Assembly: GCA_002371985.1 (NCBI GenBank)
Contig: DFHZ01000155.1
Coordinates: forward strand, 1 to 21,919
Source of the DNA: Ruminococcaceae bacterium UBA3710
GTDB lineage: Bacteria; Bacillota; Clostridia; Oscillospirales; Acutalibacteraceae
DNA: 21,919 nucleotides
Direction: 5' to 3'
The notes below the pieces were generated by a model. It ran no database searches, was not told the DNA's origin, and was given only the letters and a program-made list of their open reading frames with translations. The stretch's first letter is position 1; each line of letters begins with the position of its first letter. Below are positions 15,148 to 21,919 of the stretch, piece by piece. A program made the translations under genes and the position numbers.

Positions 15148-15439
15148 AGAAATCTTCAAGGCGGTCAACAAAAGCATCGGCTATGGTTTCGTATTCGTCA
15201 TCGTCCTCGATTTCGTAAAAATATTCTTCCCCGTTTTCTTCTCCGACCTTAACGATTACAAGTTCGCCCGAATCGTCAAGCATCGCTTTCGGGTCGCTGT
15301 ACTGCGGTAAGAGAGCCAAATATCTGTCTGTATCGGTTTCGATGGCATCAAGAACCTCGAATGTATACTCTTTGCCGTCGTCGTCAGCTAAAGTTATTAT
15401 ATCAGGATTATATTCTTCATTTTTAATTTCTTCACTCAT
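15125..15439 (-). CDS. DUF1292 domain-containing protein
   Basis: The 104-residue acidic protein starts at the ATG at 15439 with an AGGAG site. It matches the DUF1292 (YrzB-like) pattern: DIITLADDDGKEYTFEVLDA near residues 13-32, then YLALLPQY, and later LVIVKVGEENGEEYFYEIED with an acidic end. The family is widespread in Firmicutes, and its function is unknown. The product has no membrane segment and is presumably cytoplasmic. Its stop codon lies about 11 bases before the 6S RNA 5' end on the same strand, so 6S could be made from its own promoter or by processing of a shared transcript. Confidence 0.88.
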   Translation of the reverse strand: MSEEIKNEEYNPDIITLADDDGKEYTFEVLDAIETDTDRYLALLPQYSDPKAMLDDSGELVIVKVGEENGEEYFYEIEDDDEYETIADAFVDRLEDFFEIDEKQ

Positions 15440-15476
15440 TATTATATCTCCTAATTTAGTATTTTACCTATTTCGT

Positions 15477-15505
15477 ATTTTACTATACTTATGTGAAAAA
15501 TACAA
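15477..15505 (-). promoter_or_regulatory. Promoter of the DUF1292 gene
   Basis: On the minus strand TTGTAT (15500-15505) and TAAAAT (15477-15482) are spaced 17 bases apart, with start near 15470. It is divergent from the sugar transferase promoter about 70 bases away. Confidence 0.55.
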
Positions 15506-15575
15506 GAGTTATCTTCAATATGGAAAAAATATACTTGCAAGAAATATAAATGTCGTTTTTTGGAATAAATTATTC

Positions 15576-15605
15576 TTGACAATATACTTAAAATACATAT
15601 ATACT
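15576..15605 (+). promoter_or_regulatory. Promoter of the sugar transferase operon
   Basis: TTGACA (15576-15581) and TATACT (15600-15605) are spaced 18 bases apart. The start is near 15612, about 32 bases before the ATG at 15644. Confidence 0.7.
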
Positions 15606-15643
15606 ATGATTATAATATTTGGTAAATCGTGAGGGTTTTCCTT

Positions 15644-17029
15644 ATGAAATTCTTGGTGAAAATCAGAAAGACGGTAATGCTTTTTATAAAGGCTATTATT
15701 GTCGTTTCTTTAACTTTAAGTTTTGTAGAGATTTGGAATCAGAATTATATTGAATCGCTTTTCAGCAACAAGGGTAACTATTTGGTTATTTTCTCTTTTG
15801 TATTTATTTTTTCTGTATTTTCTTCGCTTTACGGGGCTTTTAATATCGGAATTTATCGTATCCATGAAATAATATACAGTTTTTCTTTGGCGGCTTTGGT
15901 TACTGATGTCGTTATGTATTTGGAACTCAGCCTAATAGCAAGAAATCTTGTTGCAGTTCCGCCTATGATTGTTTGCTTTATCTATCAAGTGGGTACTATT
16001 TTTTTGCTGTCATTTTGTGCTAATACCATTTATTTTAAACTTTATCCTGCAAGGCGAGTTTTAGCGGTTTTCAGCGACGATGCAAAAGGTTTTGAATTTA
16101 TTAAAAAAATGAGTATTATTTCCGAGCGATTTAAAGTTGAAAGCGGAATAAATGCCGAGCATACCGATATTGAAAACATAAAAAAACATATTGATAAGTA
16201 TGATGCCGTTGCCATTTGCGATATAGACAAAAGAATGCAAAAAGAGATTATTTCATATTGTTATACAAAGCAAAAGCGAACATATCTTTTGCCGGATATT
16301 ACAGATATAATTCTCAATAACGGATATGAAATTCAAATCAGCGATACGCCGGTTATTATGAGCCGTAACAGAGGGCTTACTACCGAACAGGCACTCGTTA
16401 AAAGGTTTTTCGATATTCTTATTTCTGCGGTAGGCATTATAATTTTAAGTCCTTTGATGTTTTTTATAGCCGTTGCGATTAAGATTGACGACGGCGGACC
16501 GGTATTTTTCAAACAAAACCGAGTTACGCAAAACGGAAAGATTTTTAATATTATCAAATTCCGTTCTATGGTTGTTGATGCCGATAAAGACGGTGCCAAA
16601 AAAGCCGAGAATGACGACAACAGAATCACCAAGGTCGGCAGAATAATAAGGGCTTGCAGAGTTGATGAACTCCCGCAACTTTTCAATATATTAAAGGGAG
16701 AAATGTCTGTAGTAGGTCCAAGACCCGAAAGAGTGGAAAATGTATATGAATATACCTCTCTTCACCCTGAGTTTGACCTTCGCCATAGGGTTAAAGCAGG
16801 ACTTACCGGCTATGCCCAACTTTACGGTAAGTATAATACATCTTCCGAAGATAAACTCAATATGGACCTTATATATATTGAAACTTATTCTTTGATAAAA
16901 GATTTAAAACTTATTATTCTTACAATTAAGGTTTTGTTTATGCGTGAAAGCACCGAAGGATTTGATTCGAGTGCAAATTCAAAAGTAAAAAAACCTAATA
17001 TAAAAATAAATAATGAGGGTGAAAAATAG
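15644..17029 (+). CDS. Polyprenyl glycosylphosphotransferase (initiating sugar transferase)
   Basis: This enzyme moves a sugar phosphate from a nucleotide sugar to undecaprenyl phosphate, the first membrane step of exopolysaccharide, capsule or wall-glycan synthesis. The ATG at 15644 has GAGGG upstream; a GTG at 15629 overlaps that site and is rejected. The 461-residue protein has about four transmembrane segments in the first 130 residues and a soluble middle domain of about 100 residues. The bacterial sugar transferase domain starts near 250 (KRFFDILISAVGIIILSPLM). In it lie KFRSM, the catalytic Asp-Glu pair D341/E342 in RVDELPQLFN, GEMSVVGPRPE and KAGLTGYAQLYG. It is the large WbaP/CpsE-like form. 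The nucleotidyltransferase gene begins right after its stop codon, so the two are co-translated. The sugar it transfers cannot be told from sequence. Confidence 0.92.
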   Translation: MKFLVKIRKTVMLFIKAIIVVSLTLSFVEIWNQNYIESLFSNKGNYLVIFSFVFIFSVFSSLYGAFNIGIYRIHEIIYSFSLAALVTDVVMYLELSLIARNLVAVPPMIVCFIYQVGTIFLLSFCANTIYFKLYPARRVLAVFSDDAKGFEFIKKMSIISERFKVESGINAEHTDIENIKKHIDKYDAVAICDIDKRMQKEIISYCYTKQKRTYLLPDITDIILNNGYEIQISDTPVIMSRNRGLTTEQALVKRFFDILISAVGIIILSPLMFFIAVAIKIDDGGPVFFKQNRVTQNGKIFNIIKFRSMVVDADKDGAKKAENDDNRITKVGRIIRACRVDELPQLFNILKGEMSVVGPRPERVENVYEYTSLHPEFDLRHRVKAGLTGYAQLYGKYNTSSEDKLNMDLIYIETYSLIKDLKLIILTIKVLFMRESTEGFDSSANSKVKKPNIKINNEGEK

Positions 17030-17905
17030 ATGGCATTTAATGCAACATTAGTCGTTTTAGCGGCAGGAATGGGTAGCCGTTTCGGAGGGCTTAAACAAAT
17101 TGAGCCTATAGGTCCAGGCGGTGAAGCGTTGCTTGATTTTTCGGTTTATGACGCAAAAAAAGCAGGGTTTAACAAGGTTGTTTTCATAATCAAAAAGGCT
17201 ATTGAAAAAGAATTTAAGGAAACAGTAGGCAAGAGAATTGAAAAGATAATAGATGTAGAGTATGCTTTTCAGGAACTTGATACTTTGCCAAACGGTTTTA
17301 CCTGCCCCGAAAATAGGCAAAAGCCTTGGGGAACAGGTCATGCAATTTATTGCTGTAAGGATATAGTTAAAACTCCGTTTGCCGTAATAAATGCCGACGA
17401 TTACTATGGCTTTGAAGCATATAATCAGATATATAATCAACTGAAAAAGCAGACCGGCAACTACTGTATGGTAGGTTTCAGACTCGAAAATACCCTGACC
17501 GATAACGGCTCGGTGTCAAGAGGAATTTGCGATATTAAAGACGGCAAACTTTTATCGGTTACAGAACGGACGAAAATTGTAAACTGCAAGTATACCGAAG
17601 ACGATAAAGAGTGGATTTCGCTTTCTCCCGATACGGTAGTTTCTATGAATATGTGGGGCTTTACACCGGATATATTCGAGTATGCCAAAGAGTATCTTGT
17701 TGAATTTTTAAATGAAAAAATAGATGTGCCTAAATCTGAGTTTTATCTTCCGAGCATTGTTTCAAAGGTTATGGAAAAGGGAATTAAAAGCGTAGATGTT
17801 CTTGTTGCCGAAGAAAAATGGTACGGTGTTACATACAAAGAGGATAAAGACGATGTGAAAAAAGCATTGTATAAAAAAATAGAGGAAGGAAAATATAATT
17901 TTTAA
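17030..17905 (+). CDS. Sugar-phosphate nucleotidyltransferase family protein
   Basis: The product (291 residues) resembles enzymes that make NDP-sugars from NTP and a sugar 1-phosphate. The N-terminus carries the nucleotide-binding loop LAAGMGSRFGGLKQIEPIG; PWGTGHAI near residue 104 and INADDYYG near 119 supply the base- and metal-binding positions of the NTP_transferase fold. No left-handed beta-helix follows, so it is a plain single-domain type. The ATG at 17030 directly follows the TAG of the sugar transferase gene, with GAGGG upstream inside that gene. The natural reading is that it supplies activated sugar to the transferase. Specificity (UTP or dTTP, which sugar) is unknown. Confidence 0.85.
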   Translation: MAFNATLVVLAAGMGSRFGGLKQIEPIGPGGEALLDFSVYDAKKAGFNKVVFIIKKAIEKEFKETVGKRIEKIIDVEYAFQELDTLPNGFTCPENRQKPWGTGHAIYCCKDIVKTPFAVINADDYYGFEAYNQIYNQLKKQTGNYCMVGFRLENTLTDNGSVSRGICDIKDGKLLSVTERTKIVNCKYTEDDKEWISLSPDTVVSMNMWGFTPDIFEYAKEYLVEFLNEKIDVPKSEFYLPSIVSKVMEKGIKSVDVLVAEEKWYGVTYKEDKDDVKKALYKKIEEGKYNF

Positions 17906-17949
17906 GTTGAATTTTAAATAAATAGGCTTAAAAGGAAAAGGTGGTTAAT

Positions 17950-18588
17950 ATGAATAAAAAAATTATCGCAGGAATTGTATCGGGCATAGTTATTTTAGTC
18001 GCATTGATTTTTGGTATTCTGTATTTTACAGGAACAATAAAACTTAATCTTAAAAGCGAGAAAGAAACAACCTCTCAAACCGATTCGGGTAAATCAAGCG
18101 AAAAATCTTCGGAAACTTCGGACGGCAAAGGGACTTCCCAAAATTCTTCTGACAGCAAAACTAAAAATACTTTAGAATCTCGCTCAACAGGTAAAGATAC
18201 CGTAGAGGTAAAGGATGCAACGGTTACTGATAACAAGGTTACCGTTCCGATATATGCCACTAAGAATGACGGTTTGGCAGCAGCAAGAATGTTTATAGAC
18301 TTTGATAAAAACGCATTTGATTATGCCGATGTTACACCGGGGGATATGTTCGACGAGTGTTATTCAAACATTACAGACGGTGAAGTAACAATTGTTGCAA
18401 CAACAAAGGACGGAATTTATGATGTAAAGGGTGCCGGAGTTATAGCAAATGTTATTTTAATACCGAAATCAGGCATTTCAAAAGGAGAATATAAGGTAAC
18501 CGTCAATAAGGAAAAGTCGGAGTATGCAAATTATGATGCCGAGTTTGTAAAGCCTACTGTCGAAACAGGAAAAATAATAATTAAATAA
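17950..18588 (+). CDS. Membrane-anchored protein with a cohesin-like domain
   Basis: Starting from the ATG at 17950 (GGTGG five bases upstream; an in-frame GTG at 17941 overlaps that site), the product has 212 residues. Residues 4-27 form a transmembrane anchor. Residues 33-80 are a low-complexity Ser/Thr/Lys/Asp linker. Residues 82-212 look like a cohesin-type jelly-roll: KVTVPIYATKNDGLAAARMF, then FDYADVTPGDMF, and GVIANVILIPK, matching the cohesin pattern of 'VPV...GL..A...L.YD...L....V.PG..F' and a late 'G.LA.I.F'. Cohesins bind dockerins in cellulosomes and amylosomes, but similar folds occur in other surface adhesins. No sorting signal is seen, so it should be held by its N-terminal helix and face outward. 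It closes the operon with the polysaccharide genes. Domain identity is inferred by eye. Confidence 0.7.
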   Translation: MNKKIIAGIVSGIVILVALIFGILYFTGTIKLNLKSEKETTSQTDSGKSSEKSSETSDGKGTSQNSSDSKTKNTLESRSTGKDTVEVKDATVTDNKVTVPIYATKNDGLAAARMFIDFDKNAFDYADVTPGDMFDECYSNITDGEVTIVATTKDGIYDVKGAGVIANVILIPKSGISKGEYKVTVNKEKSEYANYDAEFVKPTVETGKIIIK

Positions 18589-18606
18589 TTTTTAACCCAT
18601 AAAAAT

Positions 18607-18630
18607 CCGCAGTTTTAACTGCGGGTTTTT
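18607..18630 (+). terminator. Terminator of the sugar transferase operon
   Basis: CCGCAG / CTGCGG stem (extendable by T-A pairs) at 18607-18624 followed by GTTTTTG. It lies 18 bases after the cohesin-like gene. Confidence 0.8.
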
Positions 18631-18684
18631 GTTCTATTATTTTTCGCCTTTACATAAGATTTATTAAAAGGAAGGCGATAAAAA

Positions 18685-19608
18685 ATGAACGAATATTATC
18701 CGGAAGGTTTTAAAAAAGAAACTTATATTTCTACAAGCGGTATTATGAATTTAACAACCCTGATTAAAGCAAAAGAGGAAGGCTCTATACTTCAGTCAAG
18801 AGTAATAATGTGTGATAGCGATAGAAATATGACGGTGGACTTAGGCGGTATTAAAGGTATTATACCGAGAGAAGAAGGGGCTATCGGTATCAAAGAGGGG
18901 ATAACAAAGGATATTGCTTTGATATCGAGGGTTGGCAGGACTGTCTGCTTTACAGTTACAGATATAGTAAACGACAATAGCGGAAAAATATATGCCCTCT
19001 TGTCAAGAAAAAATGCTCAACAACTCTGCATTAATAATAAAATCAGTTTTATGTCGGTAGGTGATATTATTGATGCAAAGATTACGCATCTTGAAAACTT
19101 CGGTGCTTTTTGCGATATTGGTTGCGGAAATATTGCTTTGATGCCTATTGATTTAATCTCGGTTTCGAGAATTTCTCACCCGTCTGACAGATTTTTTGTC
19201 GGTCAAAATATAAAAGCCATTGTTAAAAGCATAGATGAAATGGGAAGAATAACACTTTCTCATAAAGAACTCTTGGGAACTTGGGAAGAGAATGTAGAAA
19301 GGTATTCTATCGGGCAAACGGTTTCGGGTATTGTAAGAAGTGTAGAAGATTACGGTGTTTTTGTCGAACTGACACCTAATCTTGCAGGTCTTGCCGAGAG
19401 TAAGGAAAATGTTAGAGTAGGAGACCTTGCAAGTGTTTACATAAAAAATATAATCCCGCAAAAAATGAAAATTAAACTGATTATAATCGATACATTTGAG
19501 AGAGCACAAAGACCCGAGTTTGAATATTTTTATCACGGTGAAAACATAAAAGAATTTATGTATTCGCCCGAAGTTTCAGAAAAAGAAATATATACAAGAT
19601 TTTATTAA
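18685..19608 (+). CDS. S1 RNA-binding domain protein (three S1 repeats)
   Basis: The 307-residue protein contains three S1-type OB folds. The first, at about 33-112, is divergent (SRVIMCDSDRNMTVDLGGIKGIIPREE). The second, at about 123-200, is typical (VGDIIDAKITHLENFGAFCDI). The third, at about 208-270, is also typical (GQTVSGIVRSVEDYGVFVEL). Such proteins bind RNA and resemble a short form of ribosomal protein S1 found in Firmicutes; it may help translation or RNA turnover. The ATG at 18685 has GGAAGG upstream. It stands alone between two terminators, so it is monocistronic. I do not give it the name rpsA because true S1 usually has four to six repeats and this N-terminus is unusual. Confidence 0.85.
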   Translation: MNEYYPEGFKKETYISTSGIMNLTTLIKAKEEGSILQSRVIMCDSDRNMTVDLGGIKGIIPREEGAIGIKEGITKDIALISRVGRTVCFTVTDIVNDNSGKIYALLSRKNAQQLCINNKISFMSVGDIIDAKITHLENFGAFCDIGCGNIALMPIDLISVSRISHPSDRFFVGQNIKAIVKSIDEMGRITLSHKELLGTWEENVERYSIGQTVSGIVRSVEDYGVFVELTPNLAGLAESKENVRVGDLASVYIKNIIPQKMKIKLIIIDTFERAQRPEFEYFYHGENIKEFMYSPEVSEKEIYTRFY

Positions 19609-19611
19609 AAG

Positions 19612-19641
19612 AAAAGCCTGACGCTATTGCGTCAGGCTTTT
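19612..19641. terminator. Bidirectional terminator between the S1 gene and oadA
   Basis: AAAAGCCTGACGC / GCGTCAGGCTTTT is a perfect 13-bp stem with a TATT loop. It has T-rich flanks on both strands, so it can end transcripts of both convergent genes. Confidence 0.9.
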
Positions 19642-19653
19642 GGCTTTTAAAAA

Positions 19654-21069
19654 TCAGTTTGAAAGGTCTTCTACAATAAGTTCACGGACAGAATCTTCGG
19701 AAACTTCCGATTTCTTTTCACCGTCACGGAATGCGAAGAATTTTTCAGCCACTTGCGGAAACAGAGCATAACTTAGTATGTCTTCCTCACTTTTCCCTAT
19801 GCCTTTTTCTTCCATTTCTTTTCTGTACTTTTCAAGTTCGGGTTCAATAAGGTCGGCAGGACGGCAGGTAATTACTTTGTCGTCTCCGATGGCTTTCTTG
19901 CGTACCTCTTCGTTTACATCTGCCGGTAATTTTCCGTATTCGCCACGAAGAAGGGCTTTTGATTCTTTCGGAACCATCTTATATCTCTCACCCGAAATAA
20001 CATTCATAACGGCTTGTGTGCCGACGATTTGGCTTGTCGGGGTAACGAGCGGAGGATATCCGAAATCTTTACGAACTCTCGGAACCTCGTCCAAAACCTC
20101 ATAATATTTATCCTCTTTACCGGCTTGCTTTAATTGAGAAATGGTATTTGAAAGCATACCGCCGGGAACTTGATATATAAGTGTTTTGGCATCTACACCT
20201 AAAACTTTAGGGTCTAAAATTCCCTGCTCTTTTAATTTGTCGGCAACACCTCTGAAATGTGTTGCAATATCTGTAAGAGCAGATAAATCAATACCCGTAT
20301 CTCTATCGGTGCCCTTTAAGGTTGCTACAAGAGCCTCGGTTGCAGGGTTGGATGTTCCGTTTGCAAAGGGAGACAGTGCAGTATCGACAATATCAACTCC
20401 TGCTTCACAAGCCATTAAATATGTCATATCGCCGGTACCCGTCGTATTATGAGTATGAAGATGAATCGGAATTTTAATGTTTTCCTTGAGTTTTTTAACA
20501 AGGGAATATGCATCAAACGGCAAAAGCAAGTTTGCCATATCTTTAATACAAATCGTATCAGCACCCATATTTTCGAGTGTCTTTGCCAAATTCACAAAGT
20601 ATTCTTCATTATGCACCGGACTCTTGGTGTAACTGATAGCGGCTTCGCAAATACCGCCGTATTCTTTGCAGGACTTAATCGACTGCTCTAAGTTTCTCGG
20701 GTCGTTAAGAGCATCAAATATACGAATTACATCAATTCCGTTTTCAATAGACTTTTTAACAAAGGCATCAACAACATCGTCGGCATAATGCTTGTAACCT
20801 AAAATGTTCTGACCTCTGAAAAGCATTTGAAGTTTTGTGTTGTGCATATATTTTTTAATTGTGCGAAGTCTTTCCCACGGGTCCTCGTTTAAAAAACGCA
20901 TACAGGAATCAAAGGTCGCTCCGCCCCAACATTCAACCGACCAATATCCGACCTTATCAAGTCTTTCAAGTGCCGGAATCATATCCTCGGTTCTCATACG
21001 GGTTGCGGCTTGAGATTGATGAGCGTCTCGAAGTATTGTATCGGTAATCAGAAGTGGTTTCTTTTCCAT
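19654..21069 (-). CDS. oadA: Oxaloacetate decarboxylase alpha subunit (carboxyltransferase), without biotin domain
   Basis: This subunit transfers the carboxyl group from oxaloacetate (or a related 2-oxo acid) to biotin. The start is the ATG at 21069 with GGAG upstream; an in-frame ATG at 21081 overlaps that site. The 471-residue protein has the family signatures DTILRDAHQS (metal-binding D15), CWGGATFDSCMRFL, LRGQN-like FRGQNILGYKHY, the carbamylated lysine K176 in CIKDMA and the metal-binding H205/H207 in HLHTHNTTGTG. QVPGGMLSN lies further on. It ends at about 470 residues, where full-length OadA has another 100 or so with a biotin-lysine (MKM); that domain is absent. A separate biotin carrier protein must serve it, probably encoded beyond the window. 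oadB lies upstream in the same direction. Confidence 0.93.
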   Translation of the reverse strand: MEKKPLLITDTILRDAHQSQAATRMRTEDMIPALERLDKVGYWSVECWGGATFDSCMRFLNEDPWERLRTIKKYMHNTKLQMLFRGQNILGYKHYADDVVDAFVKKSIENGIDVIRIFDALNDPRNLEQSIKSCKEYGGICEAAISYTKSPVHNEEYFVNLAKTLENMGADTICIKDMANLLLPFDAYSLVKKLKENIKIPIHLHTHNTTGTGDMTYLMACEAGVDIVDTALSPFANGTSNPATEALVATLKGTDRDTGIDLSALTDIATHFRGVADKLKEQGILDPKVLGVDAKTLIYQVPGGMLSNTISQLKQAGKEDKYYEVLDEVPRVRKDFGYPPLVTPTSQIVGTQAVMNVISGERYKMVPKESKALLRGEYGKLPADVNEEVRKKAIGDDKVITCRPADLIEPELEKYRKEMEEKGIGKSEEDILSYALFPQVAEKFFAFRDGEKKSEVSEDSVRELIVEDLSN

Positions 21070-21099
21070 AATAATCTCCATTTCTTTTTAAGACACAAA

Positions 21100-21141
21100 A
21101 TGCGATGAAAAAATCACGAAATGGTGATTATTATATCGCAT
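21100..21141 (-). repeat. Hairpin between oadB and oadA, copy nearest oadA
   Basis: The outer arms ATGCGAT / ATCGCAT (7 bp) and inner arms AATCAC / GTGATT (6 bp) are separated by equal five-base internal loops and capped by a six-base loop, a symmetrical 42-base structure. It contains TATAAT on the minus strand, but no fitting -35 is seen. Confidence 0.7.
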
Positions 21142-21178
21142 CTGTTTCGGTTGCCTTTTTATAAAAGGCGAGAAACAG
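21142..21178 (-). repeat. Hairpin between oadB and oadA, middle copy
   Basis: CTGTTTC / GAAACAG encloses GCCTTTT / AAAAGGC with a three-base loop. It abuts the neighbouring hairpin with no gap. The inner stem has no T-tract after it on either strand that would make it a standard terminator. Confidence 0.7.
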
Positions 21179-21190
21179 GCGTCTTTATGA

Positions 21191-21216
21191 TTTTAGCGTG
21201 ATTTTTCACGCTAAAA
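21191..21216 (-). repeat. Hairpin between oadB and oadA, nearest oadB
   Basis: TTTTAGCGTG / CACGCTAAAA is a perfect ten-base stem with a six-base loop. It starts nine bases after the oadB stop. The outer A-T pairs make it terminator-like, but the minus strand continues TCATAAAG without a T-run. Confidence 0.7.
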
Positions 21217-21224
21217 ATCTCCTA

Positions 21225-21919
21225 TTAACCAAACAATGAAATTAAAACACCGGCGGCGATAGCCGAACCGATAACTCCGGCAACATTCGGTCCCATAGCA
21301 TGCATAAGTAAAAAGTTGGAGGGATTAGCATCCTGACCTACCTTTTGAGATACTCTTGCTGCCATTGGAACAGCCGAAACACCGGCAGAACCGATAAGAG
21401 GATTGATTTTATTCTTGGTAAATAAATTCATAACCTTTGCAAGTAAAACACCACCGGCAGTACCTAGTCCGAAGGCTACAATGCCCATACCCATAATCTT
21501 GAGGGTTTGCAGGTTTAAAAATGCTTCGGCAGTGGCAGTAGCACCTACCGATATACCTAAGAATATTGTTACAATATTCATAAGTTCATTCTGTGCGGTT
21601 TTGCAAAGTCTTTCGCAAACTCCCGATTCTTTCCAGAGATTGCCGAGCATTAAGCATCCGATAAGCGGTGTAGCCGAAGGAACAAGTAAAGATACAACTA
21701 TTGTAACGGCAATAGGGAATATAATCTTTTCGGTTTTTGAAACCTGACGAAGAGGTTTCATAACTATACTTCTTTCCTTTTTGGTTGTCAACAACTTCAT
21801 AATAGGAGGTTGAATAACCGGAACAAGTGCCATATAAGAATATGCGGCAACAGCGATAGGTCCTAAAAGATTAGGGTACAATCTCGATGTAGTATAAATA
21901 GCGGTAGGACCGTCAGCAC
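21225..21919 (-). CDS. oadB: Oxaloacetate decarboxylase beta subunit, C-terminal part (cut by window edge)
   Basis: This membrane subunit releases CO2 from carboxybiotin and uses the energy to pump Na+ outward. The reading frame stays open to the window edge, and its first visible residues read [19 protein letters not shown], an internal OadB motif, so the gene continues beyond 21919 and the TTG at 21881 is not a true start. Other signatures are [54 protein letters not shown] and [18 protein letters not shown], the conserved Na+/CO2 path. About 231 residues of an expected 370-430 are present. The beta subunits of glutaconyl-CoA and methylmalonyl-CoA decarboxylases are close relatives; the downstream oadA favours oxaloacetate. 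Confidence 0.93.
   Translation of the reverse strand, partial: ADGPTAIYTTSRLYPNLLGPIAVAAYSYMALVPVIQPPIMKLLTTKKERSIVMKPLRQVSKTEKIIFPIAVTIVVSLLVPSATPLIGCLMLGNLWKESGVCERLCKTAQNELMNIVTIFLGISVGATATAEAFLNLQTLKIMGMGIVAFGLGTAGGVLLAKVMNLFTKNKINPLIGSAGVSAVPMAARVSQKVGQDANPSNFLLMHAMGPNVAGVIGSAIAAGVLISLFG

Noticed and set aside
21130..21141. TATAAT in the oadB-oadA gap as an oadA promoter
   Set aside because: No -35 hexamer is present at 16-18 bases upstream on the minus strand and there is no extended -10; the motif lies inside a hairpin stem and internal loop.
1..21919. CRISPR array, insertion sequence, prophage, tRNA or rRNA genes
   Set aside because: I saw no spaced direct repeats, transposase or integrase motifs, cloverleaf tRNA patterns (such as GGTTCGAATCC) or rRNA blocks.

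Overview
The window looks like chromosomal DNA of a low-GC Gram-positive anaerobe of the class Clostridia, most likely an Oscillospiraceae/Ruminococcus-type gut bacterium. The evidence is the single-subunit-type glycyl-tRNA synthetase, YajC next to a TIGR04086 membrane protein, a DUF1292 protein, a lysine riboswitch on an NhaC-type transporter, an oxaloacetate-decarboxylase alpha subunit without its biotin domain, strong GGAGG ribosome binding sites and many TTGACA/TATAAT promoters. It is mostly core genome. I see no transposase, integrase, phage, CRISPR or toxin-antitoxin gene.

Layout. 1-313 (-): start of trmL, cut by the window edge, divergent from an unknown membrane protein (411-1019, +); their two promoters share a -35 region. 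1229-2449 (+): a membrane-anchored G5/M23 cell-wall peptidase with two WalR-like boxes. 2524-3293 (+): yajC and a TIGR04086 membrane protein, separated by a terminator whose stem holds the second gene's ribosome binding site. 3280-4295 (-): azlC-azlD, branched-chain amino acid export. 4371-4934 (-): two small unknown genes with their own promoter and terminator. 5117-12568 (+): glyS, a Na/Pi cotransporter, glycogen phosphorylase and a GH13 alpha-glycosidase, closely spaced with no terminator seen between them. 12575-14823 (+): promoter with an inverted repeat, lysine riboswitch, terminator and nhaC-type lysine transporter.

14874-15439 (-): a DUF1292 gene followed directly by a structured RNA that I call 6S RNA, with its own likely promoter and terminator. 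15576-18588 (+): a putative polysaccharide operon of sugar transferase, nucleotidyltransferase and a membrane-anchored protein with a cohesin-like domain. 18685-19608 (+): a three-domain S1 RNA-binding protein. A bidirectional terminator follows, then 19654-21919 (-): oxaloacetate decarboxylase alpha (oadA), and beta (oadB, cut by the window edge), separated by three consecutive hairpins.

How the genes work together. glgP and the GH13 enzyme together degrade glycogen or maltodextrin. OadA and OadB belong to a Na+-pumping decarboxylase. The riboswitch ties nhaC to lysine level. The most interesting signals are regulatory: the WalR boxes, the overlapping divergent promoters, the riboswitch plus operator-like repeat, the 6S locus and the oadB-oadA hairpins. 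I found no convincing wholly new multi-gene system. The best candidates for undescribed biology are the two-gene unknown operon at 4371-4934, the repeat-bearing N-terminal extension of the NhaC protein and the lone cohesin-like protein.
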